Notes: generated by a model from the letters alone, not told the origin. A stretch of 64,000 nt of DNA from Cohnella caldifontis (GCF_029360585.1 NZ_JAQZSJ010000020.1:1-64000), one strand, 5' to 3'; counted from the stretch's first letter, positions 35,705-45,350 are shown. Program-made: numbers and translations.

Positions 35705-37369
35705 TTATCGATTACGGCTCAGCTGATTCACCGCGCTAAACAGCGCCTTCACGGAGGAACTCAGGATATCGACGTCAATGCCGCATCCCCAATGCATGGC
35801 GCCGTCAGCAGCCTTGATCCCGATATAGGAGACGGCTTGCGATTTAGAGCCGGTTTCCAGCGCATGCTCGGTATAAACCAAATCGGAATAGTCGATCCCA
35901 AGATAGCCCTGCAACGCATTGCTGATCGCGTCGAGCCTGCCGTTACCATTGCCCGTAATTTCCTTCACTTCGTTTCCTGAGCGTACGGTGACGACGGTCT
36001 GAAACTCTTCATCGTCAAGCATTCGGAATTTGATAAACTCGACGGGCGTTTTGATATTCACGTATTCTTTGACGAAAATATCGTATATCTCATCCGGCAT
36101 CAGCTCTTTTTGCTGCTGGTCGGATACGTTCTTCACGCAATATCCGAAGTGTTCGCGCATTTTCGGCGGAAGATCCAGCCCGTACTTTTGCTGCAGAACG
36201 TATCCGATTCCGCCTTTGCCGGATTGGCTGTTAATCCGGATAATATCGCCTTCGTATTGCCTGCCGATATCTTTCGGATCGATCAGCAGATAGGGGACCG
36301 ACCAATGGGGGGGATTTTGTTCCTCGCGATATTTCATCCCCTTCGCGATCGCGTCCTGATGCGACCCGGAGAAAGCGGTGAAGACGAGCTCGCCGGCGAA
36401 AGGATGTCTTTCGCTGACCTTCATCTTGGTCAGCCTTTCATAAACGGAAGCGATCGCCGGAATATTCTCGAAGTTCAGCTTCGGGTCAACCCCGTGCGAG
36501 AACATGTTCAAGGCCAGCGTGACAATGTCCACGTTCCCCGTACGCTCCCCGTTTCCGAACAGGGTGCCCTCGACGCGCTGGGCGCCGGCCAGCATCCCCA
36601 ATTCCGCGTCAGCAACGCCCGTGCCTCTGTCGTTATGCGGATGCAGCGACAGAATCACGTGTTCGCGGAAATTCAAGTGATTGCTCATGTACTCGATTTG
36701 GCTGGCGTAAACGTGAGGCAGCGACATGGAGACCGTGGCCGGAAGGTTGATGATGACCGGATTTTCCGCCGTCGGTTTCCATACGTCGAGCACGCGATTG
36801 CAAATGTCCAGCGCGAAGTCGATTTCCGTACCCGTAAAACTTTCCGGCGAATACTGGAACTGGAAGTTCCCTTCTGTTTCTTCCGCGCACTGCTTCAACA
36901 ACTTGGCTCCGCTTAAAGCGATGTCGATGATTTCTTCTTTGGATTTCCGGAAAACTTGTTCCCGCTGCGCCAAAGAAGTCGAGTTGTACAAATGGACGAC
37001 GGCTTTTTTCGCGCCTTTCAGCGATTCGAAGGTTTTGCGGATGATGTGCTCCCTCGATTGGGTCAGCACTTGGATCGTGACGTCGTCCGGGATCAAATCC
37101 TGTTCGATCAACGTGCGCAAAAAGGCGAATTCCGTTTCCGAAGCGGCAGGGAAGCCGACCTCGATCTCCTTGAAGCCGATTTCCACAAGCAGCTTGAAGT
37201 ATTCGAGTTTTTCCTCCAGGTTCATCGGCACGATTAATGCCTGATTCCCGTCGCGAAGGTCGACACTGCACCAGATCGGCGCCTCCGTGATGTATTCCTT
37301 ACGGGTCCAATTCAGGCTCGCCTCCGGCGGCATAAAATATCCTCTGGCGTATTTTTCGACATTTTTCAT
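35705..37369 (-). CDS. leuA: 2-Isopropylmalate synthase (LeuA type 2)
   Basis: A 554-aa enzyme that condenses acetyl-CoA with 2-oxoisovalerate, the first step of leucine synthesis. Catalytic TIM barrel: VDLRDGNQAL (metal Asp), GFPAASETEF, LHPHNDRGTG (metal histidines) and GNGERTGNVD. The C-terminal ~130 residues (FRMLDDEEFQTVVTVRSGNEVKE) form the leucine-sensing domain. The length and N-terminus (PEASLNWTRKEYITEAP) fit the long LeuA2 form. It is monocistronic here, controlled by the T-box leader directly upstream. Confidence 0.95.
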   Translation of the reverse strand: MKNVEKYARGYFMPPEASLNWTRKEYITEAPIWCSVDLRDGNQALIVPMNLEEKLEYFKLLVEIGFKEIEVGFPAASETEFAFLRTLIEQDLIPDDVTIQVLTQSREHIIRKTFESLKGAKKAVVHLYNSTSLAQREQVFRKSKEEIIDIALSGAKLLKQCAEETEGNFQFQYSPESFTGTEIDFALDICNRVLDVWKPTAENPVIINLPATVSMSLPHVYASQIEYMSNHLNFREHVILSLHPHNDRGTGVADAELGMLAGAQRVEGTLFGNGERTGNVDIVTLALNMFSHGVDPKLNFENIPAIASVYERLTKMKVSERHPFAGELVFTAFSGSHQDAIAKGMKYREEQNPPHWSVPYLLIDPKDIGRQYEGDIIRINSQSGKGGIGYVLQQKYGLDLPPKMREHFGYCVKNVSDQQQKELMPDEIYDIFVKEYVNIKTPVEFIKFRMLDDEEFQTVVTVRSGNEVKEITGNGNGRLDAISNALQGYLGIDYSDLVYTEHALETGSKSQAVSYIGIKAADGAMHWGCGIDVDILSSSVKALFSAVNQLSRNR

Positions 37370-37408
37370 GGTTGCTCTTCCTTTCGAAGTGAAAATCGGT
37401 TGAAATGC

Positions 37409-37720
37409 AAAAAAGTCTTTCGTCTCCTCTTACAGAGACGAAAGACTTGACGTCTTACGCGGTACCACTCCGAATTCATGCCGTCAGGCATGCACTCTGC
37501 GGATACGGGGCTTCAATAAACGGACAGCCCGCGGAATCCTCCTGAATAACGGTCAGGTCCCGGCTACGCCTACTCAGCGGGTTCAGCGAGCAGCTCCAAG
37601 GCGAGTTCGGATTTTCTACACGGCTGTTTCGCACCGTCCAACAGCTCTCTGCGCGCTTAGAAAACCTTACTATTCCTTTTCAACGCCTATTCATTATTAC
37701 ATCAAAAGTTATCTCACTTA
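37409..37720 (-). promoter_or_regulatory. Leucine T-box leader of leuA
   Basis: On the minus strand the promoter TTGACA (37734-37729) precedes a ~300-nt leader. It contains the T-box sequence TGGTACCGCG (complement of 37459-37468), stem I elements (AGAGAGCTG), and the segment GAACTCGCCTTGGAGC with specifier codon CTC (37605-37603), a leucine codon. The leader ends in a terminator with 14-bp stem (37413-37426 with 37435-37448) and U-tract. Uncharged tRNA-Leu should promote readthrough into leuA. Confidence 0.93.
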
Positions 37721-37779
37721 GACCTTCTTGTCAAGTGTATGCCAATCAAACACCGTTGTCCAGTCAAAATGCCGGGCCG

Positions 37780-38778
37780 CTACATTCCGAAATCGTAATC
37801 GGGATAGACGTAAGGATCTTCCGCCGCCTTGATTTTCCGGATTTCCTCCGCATGGAGCTCAATCGTGTCTTGACCGTTGTACGGCGTCTTGTCAATGGTT
37901 CCCGTGATTTTGAGCCATGTGTCGTCTTTGTACGCTTTGGCATCGGGGGATGTAACCAATACGCCGTATGGCATCGCGTCTGCCGTGCAGCATTGAATCG
38001 CGAATCGGCCAATCACGAACTGATCATCCTTCATCCCGTCTTCGCGGTAGACGAATCCTTCGATCGTCAGTTTTTTGCCGACGAAGTTATTCAGGAACAG
38101 CGCTAAAGTACTCAAAGTTTCCATGTAGTCTTTTTCCGTCACCGTGATGACGGAGTCGTCGTAGATTTTCATTCCGTATCGGGCGTAGGCTTCGGTATAT
38201 TCGTCGTGCGGAAACATTCGTTCGAGCGGATTTGCCGGTTGCTCTTGCGCGACAGGCGCCCCGGAACCGAACTCGCGGTCAGTCGGATTTCCGGAGTCCA
38301 CGGACGCTTCCGGCGCATCCGTTATGGCGGGTGCAGGGGGGTTAACGGGCGTATCGACCGTAACGTTACTGACGATCCCCTTGCTTCGCAAGGCGGAGAA
38401 TGCGTTCAGGTTCATTCCTTTCTTGGCGGCCATTGCGCTCCCGATCGTCGTATCCGCCGTCATGAAACAAACCGCAAGCGGGAAGATGAACAGAGCATAG
38501 ACCAGATAAGACCGGAGCTTGGAAGCGGAAGCAGGCAGGGGAGAACAGCCGCAATCCTCCGGCTTTCCGTTCCACAGTTGGAATGCCATGTAGAATTGAA
38601 CCGCGCCCACGATGTAGAGTCCGCATGCGGCAAGCTTCACGTAAGGAGTCATCCGGGGTGCGATATATAAATCCAAATGGTCCGTTCTATGTAAATAGAC
38701 GATATACATCGCGATTCCGATCAGTATGAGCGCGCGAAGCACATGATGGGCGATTTGGCGGCCGGTTGCCGTTTCCAT
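37780..38778 (-). CDS. TIGR03943 (YcgQ-like) membrane protein
   Basis: A 332-aa protein starting at ATG 38778 with GGAGG eight bases upstream. Four N-terminal helices (VLRALILIGIAMYIVYLH; LAACGLYIVGAVQFYMAF; YLVYALFIFPLAVCFM) are followed by a Pro/Ala-rich linker and a C-terminal OB-like domain (KKLTIEGFVYREDGM, FVIGRFAIQCCTADAMPYGV). It is the usual partner of the YcgR-type permease upstream in its operon (20 bases apart). The pair is Zur-regulated in Bacillus and probably moves or handles zinc, mechanism unknown. Confidence 0.88.
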   Translation of the reverse strand: METATGRQIAHHVLRALILIGIAMYIVYLHRTDHLDLYIAPRMTPYVKLAACGLYIVGAVQFYMAFQLWNGKPEDCGCSPLPASASKLRSYLVYALFIFPLAVCFMTADTTIGSAMAAKKGMNLNAFSALRSKGIVSNVTVDTPVNPPAPAITDAPEASVDSGNPTDREFGSGAPVAQEQPANPLERMFPHDEYTEAYARYGMKIYDDSVITVTEKDYMETLSTLALFLNNFVGKKLTIEGFVYREDGMKDDQFVIGRFAIQCCTADAMPYGVLVTSPDAKAYKDDTWLKITGTIDKTPYNGQDTIELHAEEIRKIKAAEDPYVYPDYDFGM

Positions 38779-38797
38779 CTCGTAACCTCCTTCCTCG

Positions 38798-39844
38798 TTA
38801 GGGGTAGAGCAGCAGTCGTTCCGCGACGATCGATCCCAAGAATACCAATATAGCAATCAGGACAATCAATTTCAGAACGAAACGGGACCGGAAAACGGAG
38901 AGCATCATGAGCGTGTTTTTGAAATCGACCATGGGTCCGAACACAAGGAACGAAAGCAATGCGCCTTTAGAGAAAGTACCGGAGAACGATGCCGCGACAA
39001 ATGCGTCCGACGTGGAGCATAACGAGATCAGGTAGGCGAAACCCATCATTAGCAGATGGGATCCCCAGGCGTCGCCGCTAAACGAAACCAAAGCGGACCT
39101 GCTCACGAAAGTTTGGATAACGGCAGTGAGGAAGGAGCCGAGCAGCAAATATTTGCCCATTTCAAAAAACTCATCCGAAGCATGGGTCAAAATCGCAAGA
39201 TAACGGTTGCCTCGATGTGGGTGCTCATGGTCGTGATGATGGTGGTTATGGTCATCGTAAGAATGGTCATGCCTCCCTGAACGGCGTGTCGTTCGCAGAG
39301 GATTCTCCCGTAAGGCCGCGTATAAAACGAGTCCGACCGCCAAGGCGACCGCAAAAGCAAGTCCAAGCCGGGAATACACCATTTCCGGATCGGCGCGGAA
39401 TGCCATTGCCGTTGCCGCATAGGTCACGGGATTGATGACCGGAGCCGCCAAAACGTACGTCACCCCAATATAGACGGGCATCCCTTTGCCGATCAAACGT
39501 CTGACGATCGGAATCATGCCGCACTCGCATACCGGCAGGAAGACGCCCAACAAGCAGGCATAGACGACACCGAGAACCGGGTTCCGCGGCATGAATTTCC
39601 GCATCGAATCTTCCGAAACGAAGAGGTGAAGGAAGGAGGAAACGAGTACGCCCAGCAAAATAAACGGAAGCGCTTCGAGGAATATACTGACGAATACCGT
39701 CTTCAAGCCCTGCCACTCGGAACCTGTGATTCCGGTCAAGAAGGATAATGAAGGAGGATGTTGGCCCGAAAAGAGGAAGTAAAGCCATATCAGGCATCCG
39801 AACGTTACAAGATTCAGGCTCCAACGAAATATCGCGTTTGCCAT
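38798..39844 (-). CDS. YcgR-like DUF318 (YraQ) permease with His-rich loop
   Basis: A 348-aa permease with about eight helices; ATG 39844 is preferred because GGAG is seven bases upstream. Family motifs are LLGVFLPVCECGMIPIVRRL and AAPVINPVTYAATAMAF, repeated in the second half as LISLCSTSDAFVAASF. A cytoplasmic loop between the halves carries nine or more histidines (DHSYDDHNHHHHDHEHPH), as expected for a zinc-handling protein. Zur boxes lie directly upstream. Confidence 0.88.
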   Translation of the reverse strand: MANAIFRWSLNLVTFGCLIWLYFLFSGQHPPSLSFLTGITGSEWQGLKTVFVSIFLEALPFILLGVLVSSFLHLFVSEDSMRKFMPRNPVLGVVYACLLGVFLPVCECGMIPIVRRLIGKGMPVYIGVTYVLAAPVINPVTYAATAMAFRADPEMVYSRLGLAFAVALAVGLVLYAALRENPLRTTRRSGRHDHSYDDHNHHHHDHEHPHRGNRYLAILTHASDEFFEMGKYLLLGSFLTAVIQTFVSRSALVSFSGDAWGSHLLMMGFAYLISLCSTSDAFVAASFSGTFSKGALLSFLVFGPMVDFKNTLMMLSVFRSRFVLKLIVLIAILVFLGSIVAERLLLYP

Positions 39845-39875
39845 AAGCTCACTCCTTGAACGGACCTTCCTCAAA

Positions 39876-39890
39876 ACGTAATAATTACGA
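39876..39890 (-). promoter_or_regulatory. Zur box 1 (ycgR side)
   Basis: ACGTAATAATTACGA matches the Bacillus Zur consensus TCGTAATNATTACGA at 14 of 15 positions, 32 bases before the start of the permease gene on the minus strand. Confidence 0.82.
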
Positions 39891-39992
39891 TTTAACCATA
39901 ACCGTTTGTCCTCGAATTGTCAAAGTCATCCTTTTTTTCTCCTTCTAGTCCTGTTGACAAAAGGGAGGGGGAAGCATTACATTGGATCTTGA

Positions 39993-40007
39993 TCGTAAAT
40001 ATTACGA
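39993..40007 (+). promoter_or_regulatory. Zur box 2 with promoter on the znu side
   Basis: TCGTAAATATTACGA, 14 of 15 to the Zur consensus, lies just after a promoter with TTGACA (39954-39959), 17-bp spacer and TTACAT. Zinc-loaded Zur bound here would block the znu transcript. Confidence 0.82.
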
Positions 40008-40090
40008 ATAAGCAAGGGGGTGGACTCGAAGCGTTGGCAAGCCAGTCGAACATATCGGTATGGTAAGTTCTTATTTTTTTTCATTGCTAT

Positions 40091-40105
40091 TCGTAATGAT
40101 TACGC
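40091..40105 (+). promoter_or_regulatory. Zur box 3 in the znu leader
   Basis: TCGTAATGATTACGC, 14 of 15 to the Zur consensus, 40 bases before ATG 40145. The 300-bp region between the divergent zinc operons thus holds three Zur boxes and no convincing gene. Confidence 0.82.
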
Positions 40106-40144
40106 ATTTCAGGAAGTCCTGCCAGGTAAGGAGAGTGTGGGTTC

Positions 40145-40861
40145 ATGCAGATCATTGCCATGAAGCAGGTCGATTTCGGCTATCGCGACGTTCCCTGTCT
40201 AGTCGATGCAAGCCTTGACTTTATGTCGGGCGAGTTCGTTGTGATAACGGGACCGAACGGAGCCGCGAAGACGACGCTTCTAAAGCTTGCGCTAGGTCTA
40301 TTGCAGCCTTGGAAAGGAACCGTGACGCGCGCTCCGCGCAACGCCGAGGGCAACAAGCTCTCCATCGGATACGTGCCTCAGCAACTCGCCGCTTTTAACG
40401 GCGGCTTTCCCAGTACCGTTCTGGAATTCGTTCGTTCGGGTCGATACGGCAGAGGTTCCTGGCTTCGAACGCTTCGGCCGATCGACCATCAACGAACGGA
40501 GGACGCGCTGCGGCAAGTCGGGATGTGGGAGCTTCGGTCCCGCAAAATCGGGGAATTGTCGGGAGGGCAGAAGCAGCGGGTATGCATCGCTCGGGTGCTT
40601 GCGCAGGAACCCGATCTGATCGTACTTGACGAACCGACGAACGGAATGGATCCGGACAGCCGGTTCGGGTTTTACGATTTGATGCACCATCATGTGCAGG
40701 CGTATCGCCGGACGGTCGTGATGGTTACGCACAATCTTGCGGAAGTAAAGGGATATTTGGATCGGATCATCGAGTTGGAAAGAAAGGAGGACGGCGGGTG
40801 GAGATGCTGCACTACGACTTCATGCAGCGGGCATTTTGCGCCGGCGGGATCATTGCACTGA
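40145..40861 (+). CDS. znuC: Zinc ABC transporter ATPase
   Basis: A 238-aa ATPase of the ZnuC/AdcC family: Walker A is GPNGAAKTTLLK, with Ala in place of the last Gly before Lys, a form I recall in other AdcC proteins; signature LSGGQKQRVCIARVL; Walker B LIVLDEPTNGMD; H-loop VTHNLAEV. The last ~20 residues (WRCCTTTSCSGHFAPAGSLH) are read from the start of the permease gene in another frame, a 64-base overlap. First gene of the zinc importer under Zur boxes. Confidence 0.92.
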   Translation: MQIIAMKQVDFGYRDVPCLVDASLDFMSGEFVVITGPNGAAKTTLLKLALGLLQPWKGTVTRAPRNAEGNKLSIGYVPQQLAAFNGGFPSTVLEFVRSGRYGRGSWLRTLRPIDHQRTEDALRQVGMWELRSRKIGELSGGQKQRVCIARVLAQEPDLIVLDEPTNGMDPDSRFGFYDLMHHHVQAYRRTVVMVTHNLAEVKGYLDRIIELERKEDGGWRCCTTTSCSGHFAPAGSLH

Positions 40862-41709
40862 TCGCATCCGTCCTTGGCGTGTATTTGATGCTTCGCCGAC
40901 AGGCCCTCATGGCCGATATGATGTCGCACGTATCGCTTGCGGGAGTGGCGGGCGGCGCCTATTTACATATCGATCCGTCGATCATGGGGTTTGTTTTGGC
41001 CGTGATCGGTGCCTTGGTTGTTGAATATGTGCGCAGGTCCTTCAAATCGTATAGCGAGATTTCCGTCGCGATCATTTTGATCGGAGGTTTGTCGAGCGCA
41101 GTCGTATTGATGAGCCTCGATCATAGCCTCAACCAAGGCTTCTCGTCGTATTTGTTCGGATCGGTCGTGGCCGTCAATCCGACTGAACTGTGGCTGATTT
41201 TCGCGGCGGCTGCCGTTGGCGGCGTATTTTTCACCCTTTTCCGCAGACCGCTTTATCAGATGACTTTCGATGAGGAAACGGCCAAAACGAACGGAATGCC
41301 CGTCAACTGGATTTCCCTGTGTTTTAGCGTCATTACGGGGATGATCGTTGCGGCGGCGATGCCGATCGTAGGCGTGCTGTTGGTCTCGTCCCTGATCGTG
41401 CTGCCCGCCGCGCTCGCGATCCGGATCGCGCCAAGCTTTAGCGCAGCCCTGATCCTGTCCATGGCGATCGGATTGAGCGGGGTGTTTGCGGGACTTTCCG
41501 CCTCTTACGGGTTGAGCACGCCGCCTGGAGGAACCATCGCGCTCGTGCTCTTGTTGTTCTTGGTTGCGGGGATCAGCAGTAAGAAAGCGGTTCTCTGGCT
41601 TGCCAAGAAAAGTCAAGCGCCCGCGACGGAAGATCAGGTTCCCGCTTTCTCGCGAATCCCCCGTATGTCAAGGGATAGGCCGGAATCTTACATGAACTTG
41701 GAGGAATGA
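40798..41709 (+). CDS. znuB: Zinc ABC transporter permease
   Basis: A 303-aa permease with about eight helices and ABC-3 family motifs (LMADMMSHVSLAGVAGGAYL, GMPVNWISLCFSVITGMIVA). GTG 40798 is seven bases after GGAGG (40786-40790); an ATG at 40804 is too far. It forms the zinc channel with znuC and znuA and overlaps znuC by 64 bases. Confidence 0.92.
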   Translation: MEMLHYDFMQRAFCAGGIIALIASVLGVYLMLRRQALMADMMSHVSLAGVAGGAYLHIDPSIMGFVLAVIGALVVEYVRRSFKSYSEISVAIILIGGLSSAVVLMSLDHSLNQGFSSYLFGSVVAVNPTELWLIFAAAAVGGVFFTLFRRPLYQMTFDEETAKTNGMPVNWISLCFSVITGMIVAAAMPIVGVLLVSSLIVLPAALAIRIAPSFSAALILSMAIGLSGVFAGLSASYGLSTPPGGTIALVLLLFLVAGISSKKAVLWLAKKSQAPATEDQVPAFSRIPRMSRDRPESYMNLEE

Positions 41710-41712
41710 AAA

Positions 41713-42666
41713 ATGGATGCAAAGTTTGTGAAAACGACGTTAACGGCTGCGGTACTGCTTCTGTTTCTATCCGGCTGCGGCGGAAATACTCCAAACGGAC
41801 GAACCGTTGCGGACGGCGGCAGACTGAAGGTCGTGACGACCTTTTATCCGATGTATTACTTCACTCAGCAAGTCGGCGGCACTCATGCGGAAGTCGTCGC
41901 GTTGATTCCGCCGGGAGCCGAGCCGCATGACTGGGAGCCGAGCGCCAAAGACATGAGGCAGATCAAGGAAGCCGACATCTTCGTTTACAACGGCATCGTA
42001 GAAGGCTGGGCGGAACAAGCGCTGGAGAGCGCGGCGAACGGTAAACGGTTGGCGGTAGAAGCAAGCAAAGGCATCGCGGACCTGGAAGGCATTCCGGAAG
42101 AGGAAGAAGGAGGGGGAGAGGAAGCGCATGAGGACGGTCATTTGACAGACCCTCATGTCTGGTTAAATCCGGTGACCGCGCAAAAGGAAGTCGAAGCGAT
42201 CGAGGCTGCCTTCGAGAAGGCGGATCCCGCAAACCAAGCGGATTACAGGAAAAACGCGGACGATTTGATCGCCAAGCTGAAAGCGTTGGACGCCGATTAC
42301 CAATCGGGGCTTCAAAACGCGAAACGCAAAACGTTCGTCACCCAGCACGCCGCGTTCGCGTACTTGGCCAAACAATACGGATTGACGCAGATTCCGATTG
42401 CCGGACTCTCTCCCGATCAGGAGCCTTCTCCGGATCAAATGGCGGAGATCGTGAAATTCGCCAAAGACCATCAGGTAAAGACGATTTTCTTCGAAACGCT
42501 GGTCGACCCGAAAGTCGCGCGGACGGTAGCGGACGAGATCGGCGCGAAGACCGACGTTTTGAATCCCCTTGAGGGTCTGACCGATGAGGACAAAAAGAAC
42601 GGGCTGGATTATATCGGGATCATGAAAAATAACCTTGAGGCGCTGAAGAGAGCTTTGAACGAATGA
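41713..42666 (+). CDS. znuA: Zinc ABC transporter substrate-binding lipoprotein
   Basis: A 317-aa lipoprotein with lipobox FLSGCG. Zinc ligands are expected at His in [10 protein letters not shown], His in DPHVWLNP, His in [16 protein letters not shown] and Asp/Glu in TIFFETLVD. An acidic loop with two His ([18 protein letters not shown]) replaces the longer His-rich loop of many ZnuA proteins. It collects zinc outside the membrane for the permease 3 bases upstream. Confidence 0.93.
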   Translation: MDAKFVKTTLTAAVLLLFLSGCGGNTPNGRTVADGGRLKVVTTFYPMYYFTQQVGGTHAEVVALIPPGAEPHDWEPSAKDMRQIKEADIFVYNGIVEGWAEQALESAANGKRLAVEASKGIADLEGIPEEEEGGGEEAHEDGHLTDPHVWLNPVTAQKEVEAIEAAFEKADPANQADYRKNADDLIAKLKALDADYQSGLQNAKRKTFVTQHAAFAYLAKQYGLTQIPIAGLSPDQEPSPDQMAEIVKFAKDHQVKTIFFETLVDPKVARTVADEIGAKTDVLNPLEGLTDEDKKNGLDYIGIMKNNLEALKRALNE

Positions 42667-42700
42667 GATAAACGCTTCATGCGAAAGGGGCGGAACTGCC

Positions 42701-43886
42701 ATGGTCAATCAAATTCCGGTTACCGTTTTAAGCGGCTATCTGGGCTCCGGCAAAACCACCGTACTGAACCATGTTCTGAATAACCGCAGCGGGCTGAAAG
42801 TCGCCGTGATCGTCAACGATCTAAGCGAAGTCAATATCGACGCCTCGCTAGTCAAGGACGGCGGAGGGTTATCGCGGACGGACGAGAAATTGGTGGAAAT
42901 GTCGAACGGCTGCATTTGTTGTACCCTTCGCGATGATTTGCTGCGCGAAGTCGAGAAACTGGCGAAGGAAAACCGGTTCGATTACATTCTGCGAATCTAC
43001 CGGTGTAGGAGAGCTGGTACCGGTTGCGCAAACCTTTACTTATATCGATGAAGAACAGGGGATCGATCTCTCCCGGTTTTGCCGGTTGGATTGCATGGTG
43101 ACGGTGGTCGATGCGTATCGCTTCTGGCATGATTTTTCATCCGGAGAGACCCTGCTGGAACGCAGCCAGGCGACAGGGGATGACGACACGCGCGAAGTGG
43201 TCGATTTGCTGATCGATCAGATCGAATTTTGCGATGTACTTCTGCTCAACAAATGCGATCTGGTGGAGGAAACGGAGCTTCAGGAGCTGGAACAAGTACT
43301 GAGGAAACTGCAGCCGCGCGCCAAGATCATCCGCACGGAGCACGGCCGGGTGGATCCGTCCGAGATCCTGAATACCGGATTGTTCAACTTCGAAGAAGCC
43401 AGCATGTCCGCGGGTTGGATCAAAGAAATGGAAAAGCCGGCGCATACGCCGGAGACCGAAGAATACGGCATTTCGTCATTCGTCTATGAACGCGTGAGAC
43501 CTTTCCACCCCGGTAGACTGATCGAGTGGATGGAGAACTGGCCGGCTGAGGTGGTGAGAGCGAAGGGAATCGTCTGGCTCGCCACTCGGCATTCGCTCGC
43601 GCAGAGCTTGAGTCAAGCGGGCCCTTCGATCCAATTCGGACCTTCCGGATATTGGATTGCCGCTCTTCCTGATGATGAGCAACAAGTTTTGTTGCAAGAA
43701 GAACCGGAGCTGATGGAACGCTGGGACCCTCGGTTCGGAGACCGGATCAACAAACTGGTGATGATCGGTATCGATATGGATCGGGCAAGGCTCATTCAGA
43801 GTCTGGATCAATGCTTGCTTAGCGATGCGGAAATGGCACTGGACTGGAATCTTTTCCCGGATGAATGGCCGAATCGTCAAGAATAA
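42701..43886 (+). pseudogene. COG0523 (YciC/ZagA-like) zinc metallochaperone GTPase, frameshifted
   Basis: The first frame (42701-43051) has [16 protein letters not shown] (P-loop) and the metal-binding [10 protein letters not shown] (C-x-C-C), then breaks at ILRIYRCRR. The second frame continues with [26 protein letters not shown] (NKxD) and the C-terminal domain to 43886. Restoring two bases before C42992 (CTG-[AT]C-GAA-TCT, giving ILIESTGVGE) makes one ~395-aa protein. So a 2-base deletion, or a sequencing error, splits the gene. It lies 34 bases after znuA, so it belongs to the Zur-controlled unit. Confidence 0.85.
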
Positions 43887-43973
43887 TCTTATAAAGCAGG
43901 AGAAATATTTTAAAATATTGAAATAGAAATAACATGCATATCGCGATTATGGCTTTAAGGAGGGGATAAGACG

Positions 43974-45350
43974 ATGAAAAGAAAGATTTTGGCAGCCTTC
44001 ATGGTCTTTATCCTCGCGGCGTCCCTCTATCCTCGGCAAAGTGTCTTAGGTGAGGAAACCGGCAATTTTAAAGTCATGGGATACTTTACCGAATCACCCT
44101 ATTTGAATGACCCAATCGACGAAGCGGTTCCATTTGACGGACTGACTCACTTGATCTACGGTTTTTTGAAGCCCGCTTCGGACGGCTCTCTCTATCCGAT
44201 CGGCCAGCCCGAAAGATTAAAGGAGCTGGTGGATAAAAGTCATGCGCATGGCGTGAACGTCGTCATCGCCGTCGGAGGGGTGTTCTACGGGAACGAACCG
44301 CTGTCCGGCCATTTTGAAGCGCTTGCCGGCAATGACGAAACCATTCGGAGGTTTGTCCGGGAAGTGCGGGACTTCGTCGAAATCTACAACTTGGACGGCG
44401 TGGAGATCGACTGGGAATATCCCGATGCCGAATCTTCGGCGGAGTATGAACGTCTCCTATTGGCGCTGAAAGAAGTGTTGTCCCCCATGGGCAAAACCTT
44501 GAGCGCGGCCGTGGCCGCAGCCGGCTCGGCCAATACGAAAGCGGAATCGGTACGATCCGTGACGGATAAAGCCCTTGAGAACTTGGACTGGATCAATATT
44601 ATGGCGTACGATTTGGCGGGAGGGCAGCACAGTCCCTATTGGTTGGCGGATGTATCCATTCAGTATTGGAAGAAAAGGGGATTTCCCGAGGACGGTATCG
44701 TTATCGGCATCCCCTTGTATGCCAGACCAAGCTGGAAGCCATACAGGCAGTTGGTGGCTTTAGATAAAGCCAACGCTTATCTCGATTATGTGCCCGGCGA
44801 TCAATTGGACTCCTATTATAACGGTCTGAACACCATCCGCCAGAAAACCAGGCTCTCTTTGAACAAAGGCGGCGGCATCATGTTTTTCGACATCCAGGAA
44901 GACACCCGGGACGAAACCAGCGGGTTGAAAGCCGCATGGGATATGATCCGAAGGTACGAACAATATAAACTCGACGATTTTTTCATCGTGGTTGACAATC
45001 GCGAATTGCTGTATACACCGGAAGAGAAATTGGGGATGCCCTATAAGGACGGTCAGAATCGCATTCAGCTCCCGGTAAGGAAAGCGCTGGAAACCATCGG
45101 GGCAAAGATCGATTACGATCCTGCCGCTCGTACGGTCACTGCGATTCTCGAAGATACAACGGTCAAGATCCATATCGGAAGCGAATTCCTAGACGTAAAC
45201 GGGAAAACAGTTACGATGGATACCAAAGCCGAGCTAAGAGAAGGGCTTACTTATTTGCCCATGCGCTGGGTATACGAAAGCTTCGGCTACAAGGTGTCTT
45301 GGTACGAGAGCAGCAAAACCGTTCTGGTGAGCAAACCGTCGTCGAATTAA
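43974..45350 (+). CDS. Secreted GH18 glycoside hydrolase with copper-amine-oxidase-like stalk domain
   Basis: A 458-aa secreted protein with a signal peptide (ILAAFMVFILAASLYP). Residues ~33-330 form a GH18 barrel with the catalytic LDGVEIDWEYP (DxxDxDxE) and WINIMAYDLAGG, as in YaaH/YdhD-like spore or cell-wall hydrolases and chitinases. Residues ~335-455 form a copper amine oxidase N-terminal-like domain (RIQLPVRKALETIGAKIDY, GLTYLPMRWVYESFGYKV), an extracellular module common in Paenibacillus. GGAGGGG precedes ATG 43974. It probably cleaves GlcNAc-containing polymers. Confidence 0.88.
   Translation: MKRKILAAFMVFILAASLYPRQSVLGEETGNFKVMGYFTESPYLNDPIDEAVPFDGLTHLIYGFLKPASDGSLYPIGQPERLKELVDKSHAHGVNVVIAVGGVFYGNEPLSGHFEALAGNDETIRRFVREVRDFVEIYNLDGVEIDWEYPDAESSAEYERLLLALKEVLSPMGKTLSAAVAAAGSANTKAESVRSVTDKALENLDWINIMAYDLAGGQHSPYWLADVSIQYWKKRGFPEDGIVIGIPLYARPSWKPYRQLVALDKANAYLDYVPGDQLDSYYNGLNTIRQKTRLSLNKGGGIMFFDIQEDTRDETSGLKAAWDMIRRYEQYKLDDFFIVVDNRELLYTPEEKLGMPYKDGQNRIQLPVRKALETIGAKIDYDPAARTVTAILEDTTVKIHIGSEFLDVNGKTVTMDTKAELREGLTYLPMRWVYESFGYKVSWYESSKTVLVSKPSSN

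Noticed and set aside
40020-40163. A 47-codon frame starting at GTG in the znu leader
   Set aside because: Overlaps the Zur box and the znuC start; no conserved features, so a leader peptide cannot be claimed.
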